From Gonapodya sp. JEL0774 (Eukaryota; Monoblepharomycota; Monoblepharidomycetes; Monoblepharidales; Gonapodyaceae), in contig JADIIX010000098.1 in the NCBI GenBank assembly GCA_027604505.1, positions 1,212 to 65,211 on the forward strand: DNA of 64,000 nt, in the 5' to 3' direction. Of the stretch, positions 36,001 to 48,421 are shown one piece after another (the first letter of the stretch is position 1; every line of letters begins with the position of its first letter). Below the pieces are notes generated by a model, which searched no databases, had not been told where the DNA came from, and saw nothing but the letters and a program-made list of their open reading frames with translations. Position numbers and translations under genes: made by a program.

Positions 36001-39000
36001 AGAGCTTCAGGAATCCAAGCCGAATCACTGGTCTCCAGGGGCTTGATTTGCTCCAGGGGAATAGTAAACTGCGACTCATCGGGCATATTACCGCCTCGGC
36101 GAGAATTTCCGCGTGGTGGCATTCCCGCACCTCGTCCTCCTCCGCGACCGCCAGCTGGACCCCCCCGCATATTTCCAGAGCTCGGTGTTCGCCCCATTGA
36201 GGACATACCCACACCGGACCCCGTCCTCCCAAGGGGAGTAGTGGGTCCGAACCCTCCTGAGCGATTTCCACTTGGTGGGATGAAGTCCAGCACTCCTTGG
36301 ACACCCACGCCAAATGTCGCCTTTCTTTGAATTGTCTGCTCGAAACGCTCTTGACTGGATCTGGGAATAAGATTGGAGCCTGGGCGAGAACCCATACTGA
36401 CGTCCGTACCAGAAGGCATTCTGGGGAGAGTAGCACTGCGACCAGGAGCAACATTGACCATGCTTGGTGGTCGCCCACCGATTGACCGCATGCCAGCAGC
36501 ACCAGAGCCGCTCTTCGTCGGAGCAGATCCGACTTTCTTATCCTCGAAAATCTCCTCTTTCGTCGCAAGACCGTCTGGCCGATCCACGCACAGAGTCTGG
36601 AAATACGCTAGGAACGTTTTGTCATACTTTATGACTCCAGAAACGTATTCTGGACTCTTAACTCCAGGGGGATACGCGACTTTGCTGAAGTCGGTCGGTG
36701 AAATCTTCACAATCGGCTTTCGCGGTTGGCTCTCCTCCAATTCTTCCTGCTCTTCCACGATTTCGCCATCTTCAAGTTCGGCTATTAGGACTCGCTCCCT
36801 CCCATCCTCACCTCCTTCCACTTCTGGCGAAAGTCTTGCTGTTTCCGGGTCTGTAGCGGAATCTTTGAGCAGGGGACCTCCTTCCTTTAACACATCAGAC
36901 GATTCGTCCTCATCATCTCCCACTTTGAAGTTCTTCAGCGTAGGGCGAATAGGGTAGCCTCCATCCTCGTCGGAAGCAAGAGTCACCTCGGTTCCTGCTG
37001 AGTCAACCGCCTTCCTGTCAAGCTCATTCAACTCCTTGGAGGCGATCGATTTCTCCTCCGCACTCTCCCGCTTTTGCTTTTGCTCCAATTTCTCTGTTTC
37101 TTGCCGTTCATTCTCCCTTTCATCCTCCTCCCTAGCGTGGCGCTCTCGCTCATCGCGCTCTTCCTGCTCTTTCAACTCCCGCTCTTCGTTCAGCCGTTTG
37201 ATCTCTTCCAGTTCCTTCTTGTGCCGCTCTGTTTCCTCCCGCTCCTTGGCCAGTCGCTCTGCTTCCTCTCGCTCCTTTTGGATACGCTCAGCCTCGTCCT
37301 GTTCTTTTCGAAGCCGTTCCTTCTCCTCGCGTTCTCGGTCCAGCTTCTCCTTTTCTTCCCGTTCCTGCCGTTCCTTTAATTCCTTCTCCATTTCCTTCTC
37401 CTTCTTGACGTCTTCCGGTCGCCGGATGGGAATAGCCTTGTTCTTCGCCGGTACGAGGACAGAAGTGGTAGGTACGGAACTTGGAGCCCCTGCAACAGGG
37501 CCCGCGGAAGTCACACCAGAAACGGCGCCTTGCTGAAGTTGTGGAGAGGGGGAAGTGGCGGAGCGATTCTGAATGCTCGATCCAGGTGGCGTAGACTTAT
37601 CTTCGGCTTCAAATTTGGTGTTGAGGAAATCCAACTCTTTTCCAGTGTTTGGATCCTTTATTTGAATTCGCCGAGAAGAGGGAGGACGTGCTCCAGATAT
37701 GCCGGAAACTCCCGGCACCCCATTCAAAAGCGGAGCAGGGACTCCACTTGAAGAAGCACCCGAAGCACCACCAGGTAAAACGGCACTTGATCCAGTAGAA
37801 GTATTTACACGTGCAACATTCGGAGCACCAGGCACTCCACCCGGTAGAAGCGAAGTGGAAGGCTGGCCGGGGCGAACAGAATAAGCGGGTGGCATCATTG
37901 GCTGAGTCATATAAGGATTGTACGGTTGAGGGTATGGGTACATTTGTTGGTAGTATTCTTGCATCTGCTGCTTGGTCCGAAGTTGATCAGGCTCGATGTC
38001 GGGGACATCATCGGAATTGATGGTCGCCTACCTGATATGCCTGCCATTGAGCAGCTCCTATTGGCATGGGTTGCATTCCTGCAGCCATTGCCTGTGGAAC
38101 AAGAACGGGTTGGGCCTCAAAGCCATTGGAAGCGATAAATGAGGGAAAGAACAAGTGAGACAAGTGGCATGTGAAAACACTACCTGCTGATAAGCGGGTG
38201 CCTTCGACTTTCCAGATTGATATGGAGTACTGTAAGGTTGGCCTCCGGTCATTGGCGGGACTCCCGGTCTCACCGCAGAGTACGGTCTCGGCTGTGGTGG
38301 AACAAACCCAGCGACACCCGTTTGCAAAGAATTGGGGGCTGGGGATACAAAGCCATGCGAGATTTGAGCAGCAACAAGAGCAGGACCAACTGGTGGTTGA
38401 GATTGTGCAGGCGGAGGAGGGGGAAGAGGATGCTGCTGTTGAGATAGACCAGGTGAAATTGGAGTCACGGTCGATTGCGCCGGCAGTACAGGATTAAAGC
38501 CAGTCTGAGGTATCGTTCCAGCCACTTGAGAAGATGGTTGCGGCGATGACACAGTGGGGATTGGATTCGGAGACACACTCGCGGGTGGTGACCGATCGTT
38601 CGACGCCAGCGTTGTGGCTGCCTCCTCAGGAGCAGCTTTTATGGTGGCAGTTGGGACGATAGATGATGGCTTCGAAGAAGGGATTGGTGAGATGCCTCTA
38701 GTGGGAATAGCTTCTCCGGCAGGAACACTTTGTTGCACTTCTGGAACAATTGTAGCCGCTGGTGCTTGGCGGGAAGCTTTTATCTCCTCGGCTCTTTGAA
38801 CCTTTGGAGGAGCAGAGTGAATCCTTGGAAGAGTTTCCCCTCGAACAACCTGTCAAGATGGCAACATGCGTCTCACTTGAGATATCATCAGGGGAAGAAA
38901 TGGAGGAATTCCACTCACTTGAGGGGTTGTCTTCTGCACACTGCCTTTTCCTGTGCCTTCCAGTCCCTCTTTGTCGACCATAACATGCCCGGCCATTCCA

Positions 39001-39955
39001 GCAGCCGGAGCTACCCGCGAGCCATTGGCATTGACAACGGCATTGGTCCCATTGAGATACGATCTAGCAAGCCGCGACTCCTGGAATTTAGGTTGCTGTA
39101 TATGGACGGGGCTTTGGGAACGTGCTGATGGGTCAGGAGTCGGCGCATCTGGGAGAGTGGCGGAGGACGGATTTGTTCCCGATGCAACAGCTCCAAATGA
39201 GAATCGTTGGCCGTTAGATTGTGCTTGTGGTCGATATTCGAAGGTCATGTATAGTTCATGAAGGGACAGAGGTTACAATAAGTACCTACACGAACGAACC
39301 GTTGAGGTGGGGAAATCTTACCATACGAGTTGGTTTTCTGCATCTTGCTTACGATGTCGGGACTGAACTGGACGGGGGTGCCCGAATTTCCTAATGTAAT
39401 TCTGATAAAGAGAGCAAAACCGCAATCTCATAGGCTGTTTTGCGTCTATCAATCCTGCCTCCGGTTTGTACCAGAAGTGGATCTTCTTAATCACGGATTC
39501 AATCATCCGACAAAAGAATATGTATCCAGAGGTTGTATCCCACGCCCTAGCTCCTTTACGCACAATGAAGCGACAAAGAGGATACCTCAGTATCGCGTTA
39601 CTAGGAGATCGGATCTGGAGCAATCAATGCAAACGTCCGGCATTGCGGCGCTCGCTCCTTGGGTGACTGCACGAGTCTGCGTACCTAGAATATTCATGCT
39701 CTTAAAGCTTCACTTACCTCGCGTTTGATTTAACGTTGGGCGTTCCGTTTAGTGATCCTTCCAATGTACTGTCAGTGCTCGGAGAGTTAGTAGGTGGGGT
39801 CGGCGAGGAAGCTGCCGGACCTGGTGGCTTTGAGGCAAGTAGAGCAGATGCGTATGATATAGTGGATCTAGCGAGAGACCATGTGATGAAAATTGTACGA
39901 TGTCGCTTGGTTTTGGGCGGGTGAAGCAGCTTGGCATTCACCTGTTTGCAGCCAT
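33067..39955 (-). CDS. EIF4G: Translation initiation factor eIF4G (very large form)
   Basis: Exons 39955-39942, 39867-39718, 39401-39322, 39223-38919, 38849-38184, 38091-38032, 37970-35139, 35063-34485, 34407-34223, 34153-33984, 33908-33339 and 33221-33067 join in phase to about 1921 residues, against roughly 900-1600 in other eukaryotes. The N-terminal third is Pro/Ser/Gln-rich and contains NSGTPVQFSPDIV. A roughly 130-residue run of Glu/Arg/Lys single helix follows (37050-37400). The eIF4E-binding site reads KYDKTFLAYF (YxxxxL form). The MIF4G domain is at about residues 1150-1370 (ILNMPLTGPDQLEVLVERIF). An MA3 domain lies in exons 9-11 and a W2-like helical end in exons 11-12. eIF4G scaffolds eIF4E, eIF4A and eIF3 at the mRNA cap. 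The 14-nt first exon is proposed from phase alone. Confidence 0.93.
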
Positions 39956-40382
39956 GATTGAGATCTGAGAACGCTGGCCTCAAGAAGTAGTGGCCAGCGG
40001 GTGCAGGAGCTTCAATTAAGCTTCCCACGAGTCGACAGAGAGCAAGGATATGTAGGTTTGCGAAAGCCTCGCGGTTTGCGGACGGCTTTCGGGAGCTTAT
40101 CGAGGGTTGTGAGTGCGCTGGACTCCAAGGATCCCGAGCGACAAAGACTTTTATGAAGAGAGGGAATGCTGATGCGCAGCTGAGAAGAATGCGCAATGCA
40201 GTTGAATGCAGGTGTTGTGAACCTGAAAAACAAAACTGGCCTGGTTCTATCATGACTTGATGTTCTCCACCCACTCCCATGTTCCAATTATATAACGCAG
40301 AATATTGAATCAACCTGCTTTAATACATATATGTAATGCTACTATGGTGTGCATAAAGTCCGCTTGCAATGTGTCTAAATAC
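39956..40382. other. Intergenic region, eIF4G promoter side / DRS1 3' side
   Basis: This 427-bp stretch lies between two minus-strand genes: the 3' end of DRS1 and the start of eIF4G. It must hold the eIF4G promoter and the DRS1 3' UTR. A long minus-strand open frame (39714-40313) crosses most of it but reads poorly outside the eIF4G exon. No other gene is visible. Confidence 0.5.
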
Positions 40383-43300
40383 CTAACGCCTTTTGTGCTT
40401 TGACTTGCTCTTGAAGGTTTTTGGACCACCCTTGCTTCCAACACCTTTGCCACCTGAGACTCTGCCCTTCTTGATGCCACCGCCTCCAATCCGTACTCCT
40501 GATATCTCCTTCTTGAACCCTGCCCCAAGAAGTTTTCGTGGCTTCCTTGAATTGTTGCGGGTCGGGGACCTCCCATTACTAATATCCGTTGCTGCGAGTG
40601 TAGGAATGCGTTTCGGCTTTACGGAAGACTTCGCACGATAAGCGGCAGCTCTTTCTTGCACCAGATTTGATTTGTCTTCTTCCCGAAGTTTAATCCGCCG
40701 CCTCTTAGTGCGACTTAGACCGTCTAGCTTGGAGCGCTTGGGCTTTCCCGGAGAACACGTAGCGAAACAAAGAGATGCTCGATCAGCTCACAATTCATGG
40801 CGTAACTCAAAACAATTTCACCACAGCAGTTGTTGGTCAGCATATTAGGCAATCACATTTATCCGCACGATTCTCTCGGAACAGGTCTGTAATGTGCTTC
40901 CTCATCATCCCAATATCTTCTGTCGCACCGCGCAAGAAATTGCGAGGGAAAGGACTAGCTTCACCGTGTGTTGAAATGTGAGACTCACTTTACCGATATC
41001 AACCTGCTCACGCTTTCCTTTTTTCGAATCTGCTGATTCACCCGCATCTAAATCAATGCAAATAGCCAGCACGTCAATGAACAAACGACAAAGGCGTTTC
41101 CTCGTGGACTATGCTCACCCATCGAAGCTGCCTTTTTTTCTTTCTCTGACTGGAACCAAGTTTTCGCCGGACGAGCATAGATCTCATCTTTGTGTTTCAG
41201 CAGATTCTCAGCTTTCGTTGCTTCCATGTCAGCTTGCGCCATCTAAAACCAAATCGACTATTGGTGGCCGCGATACAACAACACCAGAGCTCCACCCACA
41301 AGCTTCTCCTCTGCTTCTTCTTTCAATACAGACTCGACATCAGCGTCTATAGACGAGATCGTGGTTTTGAACTTGAGAATAACATCGGATGGAATGACAC
41401 GGTGTTTCACACCAGCTCGCGAATTTTTTAAGGCGAGTTTCAAAATGGATCTATCTTGTTCGCCAACCAACGAGACTGCCCTAAAATAAAGGGAGTCAAG
41501 AAAGAGCATAGTCCGATAATAAGACAGCAAATCACTGACTTTCCAGATGTGGTACCTCGAGCAGTGCGACCAACCCGGTGAACATATTGGCTGTAGTTTT
41601 TCGGCATATCGTAATTGATAACCGTTTCAATGCCGGCAATATCAAGGCCACGGGCTGCAAGATCCGTGGCCATCAGGAAGTCAACTTTTTCGTCACGAAA
41701 CTCCTCCAGAGCCTCCAATCGCTGCAACTGTGACAAATCTCCGTGCAGCTCTGCAGACTTTAGACCGAGGAATCCAAAGACAACCTTCATCCGATGGGCG
41801 GCCTTTTTCGATCTGAAGAAAATTATGCACCTGGACTTGTAGGTCCGAGAGCACAATGCAGCAAGGACGCCGGCCCGATCTTCATCCTTGTGCGCACGTA
41901 TTCGAACGAATTCCTGGATAAGATTGGTGGTGATGGAGGTGCTCGCATCAATGAAGAGCCGCACAGGTTTGGTCATGTGTAGCCGAACAAGTGAATCCAC
42001 GTCGTCTGTCATGGTGGCAGAAAAAAGCATGGTTTGACGCGACCGGGGAGTACTAGCAATGATCTCATTGAGTTCGTCTGCGAAACCTTCATCTAGTATA
42101 CTACATGAACGAAAAATGACATACGTCAATTTCTGCTCTTGACAACGATTTGATGGACAGACTATTCACCGATCAGCTTCGTCAATCACCAAGATCTCGA
42201 GACCATCTAGTCCAACGCCGGCGGAGTTTCTGACGTGATCAATAAGCCGCCCCGTTGTGGCCACGACAATATCAGGTCTCGTTCTCAACTCCGCCTCTTG
42301 TGCCGAGCGAGATAAACCCCCAACGGCGAGGCTCACTCGCACATCACAGAATTTGGCAAGATTCGTAGCGACGGAGTGGACTTGGGCGCCGAGTTCCCGA
42401 GTGGGAACGAGCACAAGAACACGAGTCTGCGGTGCCTGGGTGGGACGATAAAGCAGACGTTCGAGAATGGGTACCATGAAGGCAGCAGTTTTCCCTGCGT
42501 GATGAATTGCAGTAATTGTGAGTGCATATATTTGCGAGCTGTTCCCACAACCACATTACCCTCTGCACACTGTCACTCACCCGAGCCTGTCACAGCGCTT
42601 CCACAAATGTCTTTTCCTTGAAGAGCGAGCGGAATCGTTCTGGATTGAACAATGGTGGGCTTGAGCCATCCCAGAGCAGTGATAGCCCTCATAATTGGCC
42701 GCGACAGATTCAGTTGAGTGAAAGAGCTAAGCGAGCTCTCTCCAAGTGCTGCTGGCGGAGGTTCATCAAAGAACTCGCGCTTTCGCTGTCAAAAGGCATT
42801 GAAACATCATCATTAATCCAGTTCAATAGCAATTCCCAGAGAGCACCAACTTTGTCGTTCACAATATCACGCTCATCGTCAGGCTCGCTATCGCTATCCT
42901 CGTTTGTACTTTGCACTTCGTTCCCGTCCTCATCCTCATCCTGGCTTTCACGTTCTTCGCCTCGCTGGTCGTATGCCAAATTCCTGGAAACATCTTCATC
43001 CTCCTCTTCATAATCTTGTTCTTTAACTGAAATGTTCTTAGCGCCAGTGTCACGTAGAGCGCTAGAGTTTTCGTCTTGGTCCTCGTCCGAGAACCCGTGA
43101 GACATACGCAGTTCTCCGTCATGGTGTCCATTCGTTCGTTCATCAAGCCTCGTCGGAAGCTCGCCATCTAGGTCCACGACAGCATTGGATTCCCGTTTCT
43201 TGCGGAGAATCTTTTCATCGACAGAGGTTCGGAAAGTCTTCGACGAACAGGATCGGGTTAACTTTATCAACGACGTCACTCAATTAAGAAATATCACCTA

Positions 43301-43642
43301 AGTGAGTATTCATACGAACAGATTTACTTTGAATCGCGGCTTTTGCTTGCGAAAAGTCCCAACTTGTTTTGAAACGAGAGGATTGAAATGACCCGTCCAC
43401 ATCAAAGTGAAAGTTTGGATTAAGGTTTGTATCCGGCATCTGCTCGGTTGTTCTCTTCGTCTTTCGTTTTTTCTTGACAGGCTGGCAAGAGATCACTTGT
43501 ATTAAGGGATTGGATCTAGGACAGGACAGCAGAGCTTATCAAGAAGATGGGGACCAACCTCGACATCCGAATCCTCATCATCAAGCCTCGCAAGCGCCGG
43601 TCCATCCTCGTCATCGGAAATGGTCATCACAAAATCCGCCAT
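40383..43642 (-). CDS. DRS1: DEAD-box RNA helicase DRS1/DDX27 (60S biogenesis)
   Basis: Exons 43642-43559, 43481-43320, 43237-42851, 42785-42581, 42494-42170, 42100-41540, 41480-41300, 41242-41119, 41047-40989 and 40742-40383 give about 815 residues; DDX27 has about 796. The start [14 protein letters not shown] and the acidic N-terminus match DRS1. The helicase core runs from [14 protein letters not shown] (Q-motif region) through GSGKT, PTREL, TTGRLI, IDEADR and FSATM to HRVGRTAR. A Lys/Arg-rich C-terminal tail ends in KSKHKRR, fitting nucleolar rRNA binding. In yeast Drs1 is needed for 27S pre-rRNA processing. The end of exon 2 and start of exon 3 (43320/43237) is ambiguous; two other in-phase junctions nearby are possible. 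Confidence 0.95.
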
Positions 43643-43823
43643 CGCTGTGAATGGACAGAGATGATCAGTTGGTCAAGATTTGAAAGAGAAAACCTACGTG
43701 AACTTTGTCGATCAAGTGCGTGTTACAAAGGCTTTGGTCACACAAACACATCCGTTACCCGATTGTGAATCAATCAATTATATGTTGTTTGCCAACATAG
43801 GAAACTATTTGCAGACTTTTTAT

Positions 43824-46504
43824 TTATTTCAACGCGGACTTAGCCTCGCTAACGAACTTTTTAATTTTGTACAAGTCCTTCACACCCTTTTGTCCGTCGA
43901 CTTCTACACCACTGCTCACATCCACCGCCCACGGCCTTGCAACGCGGATCGCATCCGCCACATTTGCTGGTGTCAGCCCACCTGCCAGCACAAACGGAAT
44001 CCCAGAATCGCTGATTGATCTGGCGATGGTCCAGTCGAAACTGGCGCCACTCCCTCCCTGCTGGCTCCGGACATCCCCGACCTGGGTATCTAACAGATAG
44101 CCAGCTAGTGGACCATTTGCACCCGTGGAAAGCCTGGTCTCAACCATTCCGGCGGTCTCGCCAGGTGCAATGTGCTCTGCCTTGAGAGCGGGAACGGATA
44201 CAAAGCCAGCCAGAGCAGGGGACTCCGAACCGTGGAACTGGACAAGATCGAGACCAACTTTAGACACAGTCCGATTGATGAAGTCGTGACTGTGATTTGA
44301 GAATACTCCCACTAGCAGAGGCCGCCGGACAGACTGCACGTTACGTCCTATGTTCGCAGCCGAACTGCGGAGAACATCCGAGAATGATTCCTGTATCCCG
44401 CTGAAACCAACACGAAGGTTTGCGCTCTCTTGCAGACCATGCTCCTCCCTCCATTTCGACACTGCACGTGCAATCTCGGTAGCCATGAAGATATCAACCT
44501 GCCTCGCTGAAGGGGCAAAAATGAGACCAAGGAAGTCTGCACCAGCATCTGCAGCAGTCAAAGCTGCCTCGACAGTATTGATACCACAAATTTTCACCAA
44601 GGAGACGAAGTTTTCTTGCTTGGAAGGAGCATTCGTGATAACACTCACAGGCTCCTTTCCCAAAAGATGCTGAATGAACTGTCTCACGTCCTTAGCTCTC
44701 ATCAGCGATTCTCCCACAAGGACTCCCTTTGCCCCAGCTTCCACATAAGGAATGACATCTTTCCTCGATGATATCCCACTTAATGCCACAAGCGTAACAT
44801 CTTTGGGCACCATGGATGCCAGACTGCTCGTAGTGGACATGTCCACGTTGAAAGTGTGTAAGTTTCGGTTGTTGACACCGATCACTTTGGATCCTATGGC
44901 AATCGCCCGTTTCATCTCCTCGGCATTATTCACTTCCACTAGGGGTTCCATCGAGAGGAGTCGTGCAAATTCGTACAATCTGGCAAGCGTCGCATCGTCC
45001 AAGATGGCCACGATGAGCAAAACAGTGTCCGCACCGTAGAGCCGCGCTTCTAATATCTGGTACTCGTCGACGATAAAGTCCTTTCTCAACACTGCCGGTC
45101 GGTTCTCTACTCCCTCAAGTGCCGCGCGTACTTCTCGCATATCTTCTAGGGAACCCTTAAACCATTTTGGCTCCGTCAAAACCGAAATAACTGCAGCCCC
45201 ACCCAGAGCATATGCCAGAGCTTGGGTCGCCGCGTGAGCCGAGATGTCAATATCACCCTTGGACGGGGACGCTCTTTTGACCTCGGTCAAGATAGCAGTG
45301 GGATCTGCTGCCAAGAGAAGGCGAGCATGGAAATCGATCAGCGGTGGTGCAAGTCCCATGGCAATGGACTTCTTCAAGAATTCAAAGTCACGACCTGGCA
45401 TTGCTTTGGCGTGCATCACATCTTTCAACCGCTGATCATGAATCTTGAGGAGGATAGAGGGTACCGATGATTTGGCAGTGGCGATTGATGCCTCAGATGA
45501 CGGGGGTGATAAGATCTCAGACTGTCCTTGTGTGGTCTGCTGCACCAGCAGACCAGCGCCGGCGGTGGCGAGGGAGGCAGAAGCCTCGGAACCTCGAGCA
45601 ACCACCGGCGCATCTAAATGTCTATTCATGCTATGCACGAACCCAACCTCGGCTGTTGCAACATCTCCGCTCGGAACGATAAATGTAGCACCCTCACTGA
45701 CGGACTTCCCTCCCACCTTCTCAACCTCGTGTCGCTTCATGACCTCGTCAAGAGGTCTTACTAAGTCATTTCTGATCTTTAAATCCTTCCATTTCCCACC
45801 TTCCCAGCGAAGAAAGTTCCAAAGCATTCTTCTGCCATCCTCGCTCGCAATGCTTTCCGGATGGAACTGAACACCCTCCATAACAAATTCTTTGTGTCGG
45901 ATACCCATCACAACCTTGCTTTCAGTCTCACTCGTGATCTCCAAGACGGAAGGAAGTGTCTTCCGGTCCCCAGCCAGAGAATGATAGCGTGTCACCCTAA
46001 TGCCCTGTGGAACACCGTCATAGAGTCCACGGCCGTCGTGAATGAGGGAGGACGTTTTACCGTGCACAATCTCTCCGGCGTAGGTGACAACTCCACCGTA
46101 TACTTCAAACATGCATTGTTCCCCGAGACAGACGCCAAGAACCGGAACTTTGCCAGCGAACTCCAGTATCACGTCCTCTGAGATACCAGCACCATCCGGA
46201 CGACCGGGACCAGGCGAAATGACCACATTTCTGGGCTTCAGAGCAATGCAGTCCTCCACGGTGATATCATCATTTCGAAAGACGCGCACGTCGGCCCCGA
46301 GCTCGGACAAGTATTGGTATACGTTCCAAGTGAAGCTATCGACATAGGGAGAGAACAGTTGAGCAATAAATCTTCAAAAGATCTTGTGGTTGGTGGACTC
46401 ACGAGTCGTAATTATCGATCACTAAAACAAGTAATCATGTTAATCAATGACGAGTGCGTGAGCAGGAAGAGCGAAGTCTCACATAAAGTGATTCCAGAAG
46501 ACAT
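43824..46504 (-). CDS. trpC: Trifunctional tryptophan protein: anthranilate synthase glutaminase - IGP synthase - PRA isomerase
   Basis: Exons 46504-46483, 46421-46403 and 46335-43824 give 850 residues. Order: a class-I glutamine amidotransferase (DNYDSFTWNVYQYL start, nucleophile in GVCLGEQC, His/Glu in VQFHPES), then indole-3-glycerol-phosphate synthase (EVKRASPSKGDI; VLRKDFIVDEYQI; GVNNRNLHTFNVD), then phosphoribosylanthranilate isomerase (LVKICGI; LGLIFAPSARQV; GGLTPANV). This domain order is the classical fungal TRP1/trpC arrangement. The first domain supplies ammonia to anthranilate synthase component I, which is the next gene upstream in the same direction, 110 bp away. The first two exons are only 22 and 19 nt, but both phases and the conserved N-terminus fit exactly. 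Confidence 0.97.
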
Positions 46505-46614
46505 TTTTAATAAGTCGAGCTAATCTCTGTTGAATCTAACCTCATCCGATTTTGAAGCACCGAGAAATCTTTCAGAAACCCCGCGATTGATGCAACAACT
46601 GCTCCAACATACCT

Positions 46615-48262
46615 TTATAAAATGCTGTTATCCGTCGAAGTGTCAACAGGAAACTCCTTGTGTGGGACACCATTTGTCAGGGTATGTTTCAGAGTCATGG
46701 CCTCCTCCTGCTTGAGAAGGGAACTGTAGTGCTGCTCTGCTCTTGCGAGTGCTGTGACGTTGCTCTTAAGTTTATTGATGGTCTCCTCGAATTCTGCATC
46801 AGGATCAGAATCGTACACAATACCGCCACCGGCTTGAAGGTAGGCTATGCCATCCTTGAACAGCATCGTGCGGATGGCAATGCACGTGTCGATGTTCCCT
46901 GCGTAATCAAAGAATCCAACCGACCCGGCATATATTCCACGTTTGCAACGCTCCAGTTCATAAATGAGCTCCATGGCACGAACTTTAGGCGCTCCAGACA
47001 CGGTGCCAGCGGGGAAAATTGCCCTGAAGGCATCAAAACTAGTCTTTCCAGGCCGAAGTAGCCCAGATACGTGGGACACGATGTGCATAACATGTGAGTA
47101 ACGCTCGATATGCATGAGTGAGTCCACTTTGCAGGTCTCCGGACGGCAGACTCGGTTCACATCGTTGCGTCCTAAATCCACGAGCATGATGTGCTCAGCG
47201 CGCTCCTTAGTATCAGCAAGTAGCTCTTCTGCAAGGGCATTATCCTCTTCCGTAGTCTTGCCACGCTTGCGAGTCCCGGCAATCGGATGTGTGACGACTT
47301 TTCCATCTTCAACCTTGACGAGCATCTCCGGGGAGGCCCCAACCAGTTGGAAGTCCTTGAGATCCACATAGAACATGTAGGGAGATGGGTTGACTGACCG
47401 TAACTGCCGATAGGCGTTGAAAGGGTGGAGGGAGGTAGGGCGAGCGATTCGTTGTGATGGAACTGCCTGGATGATGTCACCCTCGTTTATGTGGTGCTTG
47501 AGCTTCTTGACAAAACCTTTGTAGCCTTCTTCTCCAACGTTAGAAGTGCCCTCGTTTCCAAGAACAATTGCCACCTGCTTCGGCAGCGGAGTTACCTCGG
47601 AATTGAGCATATCAATGGTCTTCAGCACCTCGTCCGTTGCGCGGTCGTACTCCGCAGCTACGATTCCAGGCGCAGAACCTTCAGCAACGTGCATGTGCGT
47701 CACGACAGTAATGACATGGGTAAGATGGTCAAAGATGATGACTGTGTCACAGAACATGAACACAGCATCTGGAATTCCCAGTGGGTCCGCTAAATCACGG
47801 CGAGTATGAGGTTCAAAGTATTGGACGCAGTCGTATGCAATATAACCAATCGCGCCACCTGAGCAAAAATAATTTTTTAAGTGTCGGCTCAATACCTGAG
47901 GTTGTGGGTCTATGAGAGTCCTCACCCGTAAAATTCATGACACCCGGGTACTTGACAATGCGAACGTCCTTCAGTTTGTCTTGCAGGATTGTTAGAGGAT
48001 CACCCTTGTCCGGGAATTTGTCACCCGTTTTCAGAACACTAGTCGGGTTGGCACCGAGGAAGCTGTAACGTCCAATTTTTTCGCCACCAACAACGGACTC
48101 GAGCAGGAAAGAGTAAGGAGATGAGGAAGCAACCTTCAAGTAGGCGGAGACGGGAGTGAGGAGATCGGCAGCGATGGACTGGAAGACGGGAATCGTGTTG
48201 CCAGCTCCGGAAGAAACGAACTCTTGAACTTCAGAAAGTGTGGGCTTGAAAGTCTGGAACAT
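46615..48262 (-). CDS. TRP2: Anthranilate synthase component I (chorismate to anthranilate)
   Basis: Exons 48262-47926 and 47858-46615 give 526 residues, the normal family length. The N-terminal regulatory region carries SFLLESV, matching the LLES element of the tryptophan feedback site. The chorismate-binding domain shows QAVPSQRIARPT, HPIAGTRKRGKT, MLVDLGRNDVNRVC, AIFPAGTVSGAPK and LQAGGGIVYDSDP. With the glutaminase domain of the neighbouring trifunctional protein it forms anthranilate synthase, the first committed step to tryptophan. The single 67-nt intron is clean. The intergenic spacer to the trifunctional gene is just 110 bp. Confidence 0.97.
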
Positions 48263-48421
48263 GGAAAATTCGTCAAAACAAATAAAGAAAGAATTGGGGT
48301 TTAGTGCTATGTTATCTCACGGTCATATTCGGGTCAATTCTCAATAGGGTAAGGGGGAGGTATACGGATGGGTCTGCAGCCGCCTCCCAAAGTCAGCCTC
48401 CATCAAGACGAGCAACGAATG

